From Salvia splendens (taxonomy: Eukaryota; Streptophyta; Magnoliopsida; Lamiales; Lamiaceae), in contig NC_056047.1 in assembly GCF_004379255.2 (NCBI RefSeq), positions 31,262,293-31,326,292 on the forward strand: 64,000 nucleotides of DNA, written 5' to 3'. Positions 54,976 through 64,000 of the stretch are shown one piece after another. Numbering within the stretch: position 1 is the first letter of the stretch; each line of letters starts with the position of its first letter. A program made the position numbers and the translations under genes. A model generated the notes under the pieces. That model saw only the letters and a list, made by a program, of their open reading frames with translations, did not search any database and was not told the origin of the DNA.

Positions 54976-57900
54976 TGCATGTAAAATATCTAATGATGTT
55001 GGAAAAAATGACCGATGGATATTTGATTGTGGTACGACAGACACTATTACTTATGATGCTTCAGATCTTGAGAATATCCACAAACCAAAGAAATCCTATA
55101 TTCAGACTGCTAATGGTGAATTTACAACAATTGAAGGGGCAGGAACTGTGAAGATATCGCTTACCCTACAGTTATCAAACTGTCTATATATTCTGTCTAT
55201 GTCTCACAAACTATTGTCTATCAGCCATGTTACAAAAGAGTTGAATTGTACTTTACTAATGCAACCGCACTTCTGTATGTTGCAGGATATCCAAACCGGG
55301 AAAATAACTGGACGTGGTACTGAACGCGATGGGCTCTACTACGTAGACGAGATAGCTCAAAAAGGGACTGTCATGCTAACTCACGGGTCTGCAGATCGGA
55401 AAGTTTGGCTTTAGCATCGACGGTTGGGACATCCTTCTATCGGTTACTTAAAATTATTATTTCCTGAATTTATTCCTAAGCATGACATGTATTGCGAGAC
55501 TTGTTTTTTAGCCAAAAGCCATCGAACTTCTTATCCTTTAAATAATACTCGTACTGATTCTCCTTTTTCCTTAATACATTCGGATGTGTGGGGGCCCGCA
55601 CCAGTTATCGGGGGCAAGGCTTTAGATACTACTTAATATTTGTCGATGATTGTACCCGTATGACATGGGTATATTTTATGAAACATAAATCCGGAGTCTT
55701 TACACATTTCTCCCATTTTTTCAATCTTATCCAAACCCAACTTCAACTAACTATCAAAATCCTGAGATCAGATAATGGGGGGGAATTTGTTAATACCAAC
55801 ATGAAACAATTTTTTCAAGAAAAAGGCCTAATACACCAAACCTCTTGTGCCCATACTCCTGAACAAAACGGTGTCGCTGAAAGAAAAAACCGCTCTCTCC
55901 TAGACATGACCGCTCTATGCTCATAGAATCAAAAACCCCAAAACACTTCTGGCCAGAAGCCATTGCCACCTCAGCCTACCTTTTAAACCGACTGCCCACA
56001 AGTATCCTCAAACATCAAACACCACTCCAAGTCTTATCCACTTTTATCAAAATTCCTCCACCTTTAACACTTGAACCTCGTATCTTTGGATGTTCCGTTT
56101 TTGTCCATACCCCCAAATATGAAAGAACCAAACTTTAACCATGTGCAATTAAATGCGTTTTTGTTGGATATGGGGTGAATGAAAAGGGGTATAGGTGCTT
56201 TGATCCGAAAACCAACCGAATGTTCATCACAATGAATTGCAACTTCCTCGAAACTGAGTATTTCTATACCCATCTTAGCGGTCAGGGGGAGAGTAATAGA
56301 GATAATAATATTGAGGACTCGCTAAGTTGGATATCGATACCACCGGTGCCAACTCCAAGTAATCCTAGAGCGGACCTAACAGAGACGGCAGTACGCAGTT
56401 CCACTGAGGAGGTCTCTGAAGTAGGAAGGCCTATCGTCGAAGGCGACACTCACCCAGTTAGATCCCCGTTGAGGTTATCCGATGTAAGTACTCATGTCCC
56501 TGCTTCATCCGATATTTATCCTACTAATGACGTGAGTGCAGAAGAAGTATTAGATCATGTTGTGGAAAACACTGATGGAGATTCAGGTGGAGTGGAAGAA
56601 GTAGAAGGGATTGACTCCGATACAGGGAGATATATTCTTCCACCAAGGTCGAACAAGGGAATTCCACCGAAAAGATATACACCTGAAAAGATCAATAGGA
56701 AAGCCCGCTACTCCACTGCATGCTTAGTCACAAGTCATCTATCAGAGATGGCTCAGGCATTCGAGAAGGCGTTATATGAGGAAGAGGATATTCCGCAATC
56801 GTGGGAGGAAGCTATTAGGCACAAACATTGGAGAGAAGCAATGAAGAGAGAAATAAATGCTCTCACTCGAAACAACACGTGGGAAAAATGTGTTATACCT
56901 GGAGGGAAGAGACCAGTGGGATGTCGATGGGTCTTCACCATCAAGAGAAGACCAGATGGATCGATAGAAAGGTACAAAGCAAGATTAGTTGAGAAGGGTT
57001 ATACCCAAACGTATGGAGTGGATTATTCAGAAACTTTATCCCCAGTTGCCAAAATGAACACAATCCGAGTTCTGCTATCTGTGGCAGCAAACAAGGATTG
57101 GCCGCTCCACCAATTCAATGTAACTAACGCCTTCTTGCATGGTGAGTTAAAAAAGGAAGAAGAGGTGTATATGGAGGTACCACCAGGCTTTGCAGCAGAA
57201 TTCAGGGAAGGTGAAGGATGTAAGCTTAGAAAGACCTTATATGGGCTAAAACAGTCCCCAAGAGTGTGGTTTAGAAAGTTTGCTGGAGCAATGATTAGCT
57301 ACGGATATACACAGCGCAACTCTGATCATACCCTGTTTCTAAAAAGGCAAGGAGATAAAATTACTTGCTTAATAATCTATGTCGATGATATGATTATCAC
57401 AGGTGATGACCTTGAGGAGATCGAGAACTTAAAGAGAAATCTGTTTCAGGAATTTGAGATGAAGAACTTGGGAGATCTCAAGTACTTTCTTGGGATTGAA
57501 GTGTTGAGATCACAAGGAGGAATCTTTCTGAGACAGAGGAAATATATCCTCGATATTTTGGCGGAAACAGGTCTTCTGGAATGTAAGCCGGCAGATACAC
57601 GTATGGTCGTCAACCATGGATTAAATATTAGTGATGGAGCTGCGTTGACCGATCGGAGTCGATATCAACGACTGGTAGGGAAACTCATCTATCTCTCACA
57701 CACTAGACCCGATATTGCCTATGCAGTAGGAATTGTGAGTCAATTCATGCATAAGCCACAGGCGGACCATATGGAAGCAGCGATCAGAATTTGTCGCTAT
57801 CTGAAGGGAACAACTGGGCATGGAATATTATTTTCCAAAAATGGAAACCTTGACATTCACGGATACACAGATGCTGACTGGGCAGGAAATCCAAACGATA

Positions 57901-58339
57901 GGAGATCCACAGCAGGCTACTTTACCTTTGTTGGAGGTAACTTAGTGACGTGGAAAAGTAAAAAGCAGAAGGTAGTAGCTCTCTCAAGTGCGGAAGCTGA
58001 ATTTCGTGGGATTACAAGCAGGCTCACCGAGATATTATGGCTAAGAAGATTGAAGAAGGAACTTAACCTCGCTTCCAACAAGAGGTGTCAGTTGTACTGT
58101 GACAACAAGGCGGCTATAAACATCTCAGAAAACCCAGTTCAACACGATCGAACAAAACATGTGGAGGTGGATAGACATTTATCAAGGAAAAAATTGAAGA
58201 AGAAATTGTTGAGTTTTCATTTGTTCGTTCAGAAGCTCAGCTCGCCGATATATTGACAAAGGTTGTCAATGCTAGAAGTTTTGAAGATGTTCTTGACAAA
58301 TTGAGTTTTGGAAATTCCACTACTCAATTTGAGGGGGAG
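54976..58339 (+). pseudogene. Copia element B pol, 5' part lost, several stops and frameshifts
   Basis: It begins abruptly just before the protease (WIFDCGTTDTITYDASD). It is of the same family as element C, sharing ERDGLYYVDEIAQ and SHKLLSISHVTKELNC. A TAG replaces Trp in WLWHRRLGHPS at about 55412. Frameshifts lie near 55610 and 55915 in integrase (HSDVWGP, RSDNGGEF, EQNGVAERKNR), and a TAA near 56138. From 56175 a 693-codon frame covers the C-terminal integrase extension, full reverse transcriptase (RLVEKGYTQTYGVDYSET, LIIYVDDMIITGDD) and RNase H (GYTDADWAGNPNDRRSTAGY, SSAEAEFRG). It shifts near 58190, before the RSEAQLADILTK-type end. Gag and the 5' LTR are absent. Confidence 0.88.
58331..58339 (+). 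other. Polypurine tract of element B
   Basis: GAGGGGGAG directly before the LTR start TGTTAAGAAAGG. The same purine run is found in element C. Confidence 0.75.
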
Positions 58340-58513
58340 TGTTAAGAAAGGAAAGATCACAATTATGATCAATTACCTCAATCACATAATTGACGGAATA
58401 AGTTTCATAGAATAGAATTAGCATGTATATTGTGTTCTAGCCCCTATTTAAAGGGAGCAATATTCAATGGAATTATCATCCTTTCCCACAACAATTTCCT
58501 ATACCGTTTAACA
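58340..58513 (+). mobile_element. 3' LTR of copia element B
   Basis: 174 bp, TGTTAAGAAAGG to CCGTTTAACA, so it ends in inverse TGTTAA/TTAACA. It abuts P4-ATPase coding sequence at 58514. The five bases after it (TATTG) would be the target duplication, but the matching 5' LTR is not in the window. Confidence 0.8.
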
Positions 58514-59115
58514 TATTGAGACGTACAATGAGATTGGAATGAAGTAGCTGTAGAGAAAGACCGCAGTGAGAAAATGATACGCAGCAGCAATCGGAACCCT
58601 ATCAGGATCAAAGAAGACGTCAGCTCTCTCAGGTCTGAGTTACCACCTTTGGTGGCCATCTTCCTTGACATCCCTAGTAACAATGCGGAAGTAAAATGAG
58701 GCAACAAAGGCCAACAAGAAAAGCACACCGAATAAAAGGTAGATGATCGTATCCATCTTCTTCTCAACCTTGCTTCTCTTTGAGGGAGGATCCGTGGAGT
58801 TGTGAATCACCTTTGTGTCATGGCCACTGAAGATCACTGCTCCATATATGTGATCCGTGTTTCGTAGCTTGGAATCTCTGAGTAGAAGCTGTAGAGGTGA
58901 GAGAGCGTATTGCTGATCCTCGACCTCTATGCTCCCAATAAAGCTGTACAAGTTAGCATTAGGGTCTTCGCATTTGACAATGGCCTTAAACTCACCAAGG
59001 TCATGCTCCTCCTGCAACGATGAAGTCACTTCCAATGCTTGCTTGAGCTTCAAATTCGTCTCCCCATATAGCTTCCTCGTAGCTTGAAGATAACAGGACT
59101 AAATCTGCAGGGAAG
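58514..59115 (-). pseudogene. P4-type ATPase (phospholipid flippase, ALA-like) fragment
   Basis: The minus strand starts [16 protein letters not shown] at 59114. About 29 nt are then missing (the block that holds YVETMNLD in the family). It continues [60 protein letters not shown] and [21 protein letters not shown] membrane segment follows, then RW, a TAA where the family has Tyr, [15 protein letters not shown] and a second membrane segment ending YVSI at 58514. This covers the actuator domain and the next two membrane helices. The phosphorylated DKTGT loop is not included. Flippases move phospholipids across membranes with ATP. The deletion, the stop and the flanking copia LTRs make it a pseudogene piece. 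It has no introns within 600 bp, which may be a natural large exon. Confidence 0.88.
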
Positions 59116-59713
59116 TGTTGGAGTATAATCTCACAATCACCGTTGGATGCAGCAAGCTAAAATCAATGTCATTCTCAACAGCTGCAGATTTGTTAGAGGT
59201 TGAGCTCGTTCAAGATTTTATTGAGCTCGGCATTTTATTGAGCTCGGCATTTTATTGAGCTCGGCATTTTATTGAGCTCGACATTTTATTGAGCTCGGCA
59301 TCATGCAGCACTTCGGCATGTTGATGCAAACCAAGAAACGGGAAGTAGCCGTTGGAACAGTTATAACTGGTTTGTTAACTAACATCTCAAGAGAGCCGTT
59401 GGAGGATGAAGGGACTGATATAAAGCAGACGAAGGCTGCATCTGGAAAAGTTAATCAGCTACTTCGATATTCAAGAAAAGAGTCTCCAAACTATCACTTG
59501 ATTAGTTCTTGGTTTAGAATTAGATTAGAGGTGTTGAGTTCTTGGAGAGAGTTCTTGAGTAATTGTAAATCTCTGCATATTTCTCAATATACTGAATCAT
59601 ATTGCCTTTGGCCGTGGACGTAGATCTTACGATCGAACCACGTAAAACTCTAGTGTTCTTTCTTTTTCCGCATGGTTGTTGTTATCATCGATCTTTTGCA
59701 TACTTTCATAACA
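59116..59713 (+). repeat. 5' LTR of the intact copia element
   Basis: 598 bp, TGTTGGAGTATAATCTCACA to TTTCATAACA. It contains five 17-bp repeats at 59216-59300. GGAAG precedes it as the presumptive duplication (the other copy lies beyond 64000). It is inserted in the P4-ATPase pseudogene. Confidence 0.88.
59216..59300 (+). repeat. 17-bp minisatellite in the 5' LTR, five copies
   Basis: The unit TTTTATTGAGCTCGGCA is repeated five times in a row; the fourth has GACA in place of GGCA. The 3' LTR has four copies. Confidence 0.95.
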
Positions 59714-59715
59714 AG

Positions 59716-59733
59716 TGGCGCCGTCTGTGGGAA
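59716..59733 (+). other. Putative primer binding site of the intact copia element
   Basis: TGGCGCCGTCTGTGGGAA begins two bases after the LTR end. It is not the initiator tRNA-Met site used by most copia elements. I cannot identify the tRNA with certainty. Confidence 0.55.
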
Positions 59734-59754
59734 ACGCAATCGGAGTTGATATCG

Positions 59755-62700
59755 ATGGCGACGACGAGGTTCGAAGCGGAGAAATTCTCGGGGAAGAATG
59801 ACTTTGGTCTGTGGCAGATCAAGATGAAGGCTCTGTTGATCCAGCAAGGGCTCGATGAAGCGATCGAGCCAATTGATCCGAAGGGGAAAGAAAAAGAAGA
59901 TCTCGATGAGAAGAGCGTGAGGAAGAAGGCTGAGATTGCCAAGAAAGCCCATAGCGCCATTATTCTCAATCTCACGGACAAGGTGTTGCGCGAGGTTGCG
60001 AAGGAAACCACGGCGCATGGGGTATGGACGAAGCTCGAAGCGCTGTACATGACCAAGTCGCTTGCTAATCGCCTATACATGAAGCAGCGCCTCTTTTCAT
60101 ACAAGATTCTTGAAGACCGACCCTTCGCAGAGCAGATTGATGATTTCAGCAAGAATCTGGATGATTTGGAGAATGTAGATGGCCCCATGAAGAATGAAGA
60201 CAAGGCCATCTTGCTCTTGAATGCTCTTCCCAAAACATTCCAGCATCTTAAAGATGCAATGCTGTTTGGCCGGAATGCAGAATCTGGCATCACATATGAA
60301 GAAGTTCAGTGTGCTCTTCGATCAAAGGAGCTGGAAAAGAACTCTTCGACGACAAATGAAGGAAGTGGCAGTCAAGCCTTGAATGTAAAGGCTTTCAAAG
60401 GCAAGAAAAAGAAATTCAATCAGAATCAAAAGCCTAAGTATCAGAAGCAAAATGAGGAGAAGCGAAGCTGTCATTACTGCAAGAAACCTGGGCATCTCAA
60501 AAGGGATTGCTACTCGTGGATAAGGAAGCAAAACGAAGAGAAGGCTACCCAAAATCAGGCTGATCTTGCAGAAGACACAGATCCACCCCAGATCATGAAT
60601 GTGGTGAGTGGTGGGATAGAGAGTTCTTGGATAATGGACTCCGGGTGCAGCTTCCATATTTGTTCCAACAAAGCTTGGTTTGAAAACTTTTCTGAGGCAA
60701 CCGGGTCAGTAATGTTGGGGAATGATCAGATGTGCTACATCAAAGGCATTGGAGATATCAGATTGAGAGCTCATGATGGATCAACAAAACTGCTTACTCA
60801 AGTCAGGTACATTCCTGAGATTAAGAGGAATTTGATTTCACTTGGCATGCTTGAATCTAGAGGTTTCAGGTTTTCTTCTGAGAAAGGCTATATGAATGTC
60901 TCACTTAATGGAAAAATCTTGCTGATTGCTGAGAGAAGAAACAGTTTATACTATCTAGTAGCAGAAACTGTTGTTGCTTCAGTGAATCTTGCAGAGGACT
61001 CTGATATGAGTCTGTGGCACAAGAGGCTCGGCCATCTTGGAGAAAGTGGGATGAGAGAACTGATCCAGAAAGGGGTCATTCCGGCTGGAAGTGATCAGAG
61101 GTTCAAGGAATGTGAACATTGTGCTCTGGGAAAGAGCAAGAAGCTACCATACAAGGCTGGTAAACACACCTCCAAATTACCTCTTGACTATGCGCATTGT
61201 GATTTATGGGGTCCAGCTCAGCCTGCTTCTATGGGAGGAGGCAGGTATTTCATGTCGATAATAGATGATTATAGCAGAAAAGTCTGGATATACATCCTAA
61301 AGCAGAAGTCACAAGCATTTGAAAAATTCAGAGAATGGTGCACAGAGATGAAGCTGAAGAAATCCACCACTCTCAAGTGCTTGAGGACTGATAACGGGCT
61401 GGAGTTCTTATCTGAAGATTTTGAGTCTTTCTGCAAATCAAATGGGATACAAAGGCATAGGACAGTCCCGGCTAATCCACAACAAAACGGAGTTGCTGAA
61501 AGAATGAACCGAACACTCCTCGATAGAGTCAGATGCATGCTTTTATCATCAGGCTTGCCAAAGATGTTCTGGGGGGAGGCAGTGTGTACTGCTGCGGTGC
61601 TAATTAACAGTTCTCCATCATCAGCTATAGGAAATGAAATCCCAGATGTCAGATGGTATGGTGGAGATAGAGAGTACAATCAGTTCAAGGTGTTCAGTTG
61701 TAGAGCATATGCCCACTGCAAGCAGGGAAAGCTTGATGCAAGGGCTCAGAAATGTGTGATGGTTGGGTACCAACATGGAGTAAAAGGGTACAGGTTGTGG
61801 TGCACTGAAGAGGGGAACAAGAAGATAATTGTGAGCCGAGATGTGGTCTTCCATGAGCATCATATGCCATTCTTGAAGACTGAGAATCAGATGGGTGAAA
61901 GAGTATCTATTGATCAAGAAGTTCAGCATGGCCAGCCACCACCTAGTGATCCAGGTGATCAGAATGGAGGTGGAGCTTCAAGTTCCCATAAAGCTTCAAG
62001 TCCACAGCAACCCCAGCAACGAGATCAGATTGATGATGATCAGAGATCACATATTATAGCCAGGGACAGAAACAGAAGAGAGATCAGAAAGCCAGCCAGG
62101 TTCAGTGATTATGAGATGAGTTTTTTTGCTCTCTGTGTTGCTGAGGTATTGGAGTGCTTAGAGCCATCCACCTATGCTGAAGCTATGTCGAGTAAGGAAA
62201 AGGAGAAATGGCTTGCAGCTATGAGAGAAGAGATCCAGTCACTACTCAAAAACCATACTTGGATTTTGGTGAAGAATCCAGGGACCCAAAAGCTTATTAG
62301 CTGCAAATGGATCTTCAAGATGAAGATTGAAGTTGGTGAAGTTGAGAGTGTCAGATTTAAGGCACGGCTTGTTGCTAGAGGATTCACTCAAGAAGAGGGG
62401 ATTGATTATAATGATGTGTTCTCTCCGGTTGTAAAACACAGTTCCATCAGGATATTGCTTGCTCTTGTTGCAAAGTATGATTGGGAGTTACACCAACTCG
62501 ATGTCAAGACAGCCTTCTTGCATGGTGAACTTGAAGAAACAATATATATGCATCAACCCGAGGGGTTCATGGAGGCTGGGAATGAAGACAAAGTGTGTTT
62601 GCTCAAGAGAAGTTTGTATGGATTGAAGCAAAGTAGTAGGCAGTGGTATCTCAAGTTTGATGAGCATATGATGAGTATTGGTTTCAGAAAATCGCAGTAT

Positions 62701-63732
62701 GATAGCTGTGTTTACATCAGAGAAAGGAATGGTGTACCAATTGCTTTTCTACTTTTGTATGTTGATGATATGCTTGTGGCAGGAGCAGATCTGGGAGTGA
62801 TTGAGAGAATCAAGGCTGAACTGGAATCCAAGTTTGAAATGAAGGATCTTGGAAATGCAAGGAGAATCCTTGGCATGGATATACTGAGGGATAGGCCAAA
62901 GAGAGAGCTCAGGTTGTTGCAGAGGAATTACATCCAGAGAGTTTTGAAGAAATTTCAGGCTGATGACTTCAAACCTGTCTCTACACCATTGGCTGCTCAC
63001 TTTAAGTTGAGCATGGATCAGAAACCAAAGAATGACTCAGAGAGGAAAGAGCTGAGCAAGATACCTTATGCAAACATCATAGGAAGCATAATGTACACAA
63101 TGCTATGCACAAGACCAGATTTGGCTCAGGCTATAAGTGTTACTAGCCGATTTATGTCAGACCATGGGAGAGAGCATTGGATAGCATTGAAGTGGTTGCT
63201 CAGATACTTGAAGGGTGCTTCAGATTATGGTCTGTTGTACAAGGCAGATTGTAAGGATCAAGGTGGAGCACTGGTGGGGTTTTGCGATTCTGATTATGCA
63301 TCAAATAGAGATAATAGGAGATCTCAAACTGGATATGTGTTCACCCTAAATGGCACTGCTATAAGCTGGAAATCTGGATTACAACATGTGGTTGCTTTAT
63401 CTACTACGGAAGCTGAGTACATGGCAATGACAGAGGCTGTGAAAGAAGCAATATGGCTGAAGGGAATCCTAGAAGATTTTGGGGAGAAGCAAGACACAGT
63501 GGAGATAAACTGTGACAGCAGCAGCGCCTTATGCCTTGCCAAACACCAAGTGTTTCACGAAAGAAGTAAGCACATAGATGTGCGGATGCACTTCATAAGG
63601 GATGAAATACAGAGAGGTGAAGTCAAGATGGTGAAAATATCTACTGAGCATAATGCGGCTGATATGTTGACAAAGCCGTTGCCAGCCATGAAGTTTAAAT
63701 ACTGCTTGGGGCTGGTGGGACTTGTGGAGTGA
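59755..63732 (+). CDS. Intact Tork-type Ty1/copia gag-pol polyprotein, 1325 aa
   Basis: I chose the ATG at 59755 (MATTRFEAEKFSGKNDFGLW) because it follows the PBS and begins the usual gag. The frame is open upstream into the LTR, but that part is not family-like. Domains: gag (about 1-230), zinc knuckle CHYCKKPGHLKRDC (239-252), protease WIMDSGCSFHIC (Asp at about 295), pre-integrase WHKRLGHLG, and integrase with HCDLWGP (about 480), TDNGLEF (about 546) and QQNGVAERMNR (about 582). Reverse transcriptase has LLLYVDDMLVAG (YVDD about 1002-1005). RNase H has FCDSDYASNRDNRRSQTGY (from about 1176) and ALSTTEAEYMAM, and the end is NAADMLTKPL. No stop or shift is seen and all catalytic motifs are present. 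It is probably able to make all proteins for retrotransposition. The decayed element at 7901-11513 is a relative. Confidence 0.95.
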   Translation: MATTRFEAEKFSGKNDFGLWQIKMKALLIQQGLDEAIEPIDPKGKEKEDLDEKSVRKKAEIAKKAHSAIILNLTDKVLREVAKETTAHGVWTKLEALYMTKSLANRLYMKQRLFSYKILEDRPFAEQIDDFSKNLDDLENVDGPMKNEDKAILLLNALPKTFQHLKDAMLFGRNAESGITYEEVQCALRSKELEKNSSTTNEGSGSQALNVKAFKGKKKKFNQNQKPKYQKQNEEKRSCHYCKKPGHLKRDCYSWIRKQNEEKATQNQADLAEDTDPPQIMNVVSGGIESSWIMDSGCSFHICSNKAWFENFSEATGSVMLGNDQMCYIKGIGDIRLRAHDGSTKLLTQVRYIPEIKRNLISLGMLESRGFRFSSEKGYMNVSLNGKILLIAERRNSLYYLVAETVVASVNLAEDSDMSLWHKRLGHLGESGMRELIQKGVIPAGSDQRFKECEHCALGKSKKLPYKAGKHTSKLPLDYAHCDLWGPAQPASMGGGRYFMSIIDDYSRKVWIYILKQKSQAFEKFREWCTEMKLKKSTTLKCLRTDNGLEFLSEDFESFCKSNGIQRHRTVPANPQQNGVAERMNRTLLDRVRCMLLSSGLPKMFWGEAVCTAAVLINSSPSSAIGNEIPDVRWYGGDREYNQFKVFSCRAYAHCKQGKLDARAQKCVMVGYQHGVKGYRLWCTEEGNKKIIVSRDVVFHEHHMPFLKTENQMGERVSIDQEVQHGQPPPSDPGDQNGGGASSSHKASSPQQPQQRDQIDDDQRSHIIARDRNRREIRKPARFSDYEMSFFALCVAEVLECLEPSTYAEAMSSKEKEKWLAAMREEIQSLLKNHTWILVKNPGTQKLISCKWIFKMKIEVGEVESVRFKARLVARGFTQEEGIDYNDVFSPVVKHSSIRILLALVAKYDWELHQLDVKTAFLHGELEETIYMHQPEGFMEAGNEDKVCLLKRSLYGLKQSSRQWYLKFDEHMMSIGFRKSQYDSCVYIRERNGVPIAFLLLYVDDMLVAGADLGVIERIKAELESKFEMKDLGNARRILGMDILRDRPKRELRLLQRNYIQRVLKKFQADDFKPVSTPLAAHFKLSMDQKPKNDSERKELSKIPYANIIGSIMYTMLCTRPDLAQAISVTSRFMSDHGREHWIALKWLLRYLKGASDYGLLYKADCKDQGGALVGFCDSDYASNRDNRRSQTGYVFTLNGTAISWKSGLQHVVALSTTEAEYMAMTEAVKEAIWLKGILEDFGEKQDTVEINCDSSSALCLAKHQVFHERSKHIDVRMHFIRDEIQRGEVKMVKISTEHNAADMLTKPLPAMKFKYCLGLVGLVE

Positions 63733-63783
63733 TGAGTTTGAGGTTTTGTCAGAGGATTATGATTCATTGTTGATTCTGAGATT

Positions 63784-63794
63784 AAGGTGGAGTT
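63784..63794 (+). other. Polypurine tract of the intact copia element
   Basis: AAGGTGGAGTT just before TGTTGGAGTA of the 3' LTR, close to the tract at 11533. Confidence 0.7.
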
Positions 63795-64000
63795 TGTTGG
63801 AGTATAATCTCACAATCACCGTTGGATGCAGCAAGCTAAAATCAATGTCATTCTCAACAGCTGCAGATTTGTTAGAGGTTGAGCTCGTTCAAGATTTTAT
63901 TGAGCTCGGCATTTTATTGAGCTCGGCATTTTATTGAGCTCGGCATTTTATTGAGCTCGGCATCATGCAGCACTTCGGCATGTTGATGCAAACCAAGAAA
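63795..64000 (+). repeat. 3' LTR of the intact copia element, cut by the window edge
   Basis: It starts TGTTGGAGTATAATCTCACA and matches the 5' LTR for its 206 visible bases. The exception is the 17-bp repeat, which has four units (63895-63962). Confidence 0.92.

Overview
The window is plant nuclear DNA, most likely from a eudicot. Three things show this: one intron-containing HD-Zip class II gene, plant-type Ty1/copia and Ty3/gypsy LTR retrotransposons, and many Stowaway, Tourist, hAT, Mutator and PIF/Harbinger elements in AT-rich sequence. There is nothing bacterial here: no operons, ribosome binding sites or CRISPR arrays. Apart from the HD-Zip gene, almost every coding stretch belongs to a mobile element. 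Most of those are broken by stops, frameshifts, deletions or later insertions. All boundaries were placed by eye from terminal motifs, target-site duplications (TSDs) and primer binding sites.

Layout. 1-11876: an Athila-like gypsy element (minus; partial pol, gag, PBS, LTR) sits in the gag of a second Athila-like element, which sits in the gag of a decayed Tork-type copia element. 12855-13948: a non-autonomous PIF/Harbinger element with a remnant of the Myb-like gene. 14036-15734: an Athila-like solo LTR with a CATAC TSD. 15958-19502: MITEs, a TAA microsatellite and an old array of about 112-bp repeats. 19503-22082: a compact non-autonomous gypsy-type element with 436-bp LTRs and a TGTTT TSD; an acidic reading frame replaces pol. 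22405-25950: a hAT-type element, Stowaway MITEs and a probable copia solo LTR. 26084-30512: a young copia element (minus, TSD ACTAC) that has lost most of its reverse transcriptase.

30867-32809 holds the HD-Zip II gene (minus, three exons, 230 codons, HAT22/HAT9 type), whose large second intron carries nested MITEs. 34045-40935 holds a Mutator-type MITE, another short MITE and two PIF/Harbinger copies, one with the Myb-like gene and one with the DDE transposase; both genes are broken. The second copy is split by an Athila-like solo LTR. 40962-48489 has gypsy LTR sequence, a 23-bp tandem repeat, a possible FAR1/MULE remnant, four copies of a 240-bp repeat and a long gypsy LTR. 48490-58513 is a fusion of two different copia elements. 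58514-59115 is a P4-ATPase (flippase) pseudogene. 59116-64000 is a Tork-type copia element with an intact 1325-codon gag-pol frame; its 3' LTR runs off the window.

The genes do not form one pathway. The HD-Zip gene is an independent transcription factor locus. The retrotransposon proteins would serve only their own replication, and the PIF/Harbinger Myb-like protein and transposase normally act together. I found no convincing new cellular system. The most unusual object is the pol-less gypsy derivative at 19503-22082.
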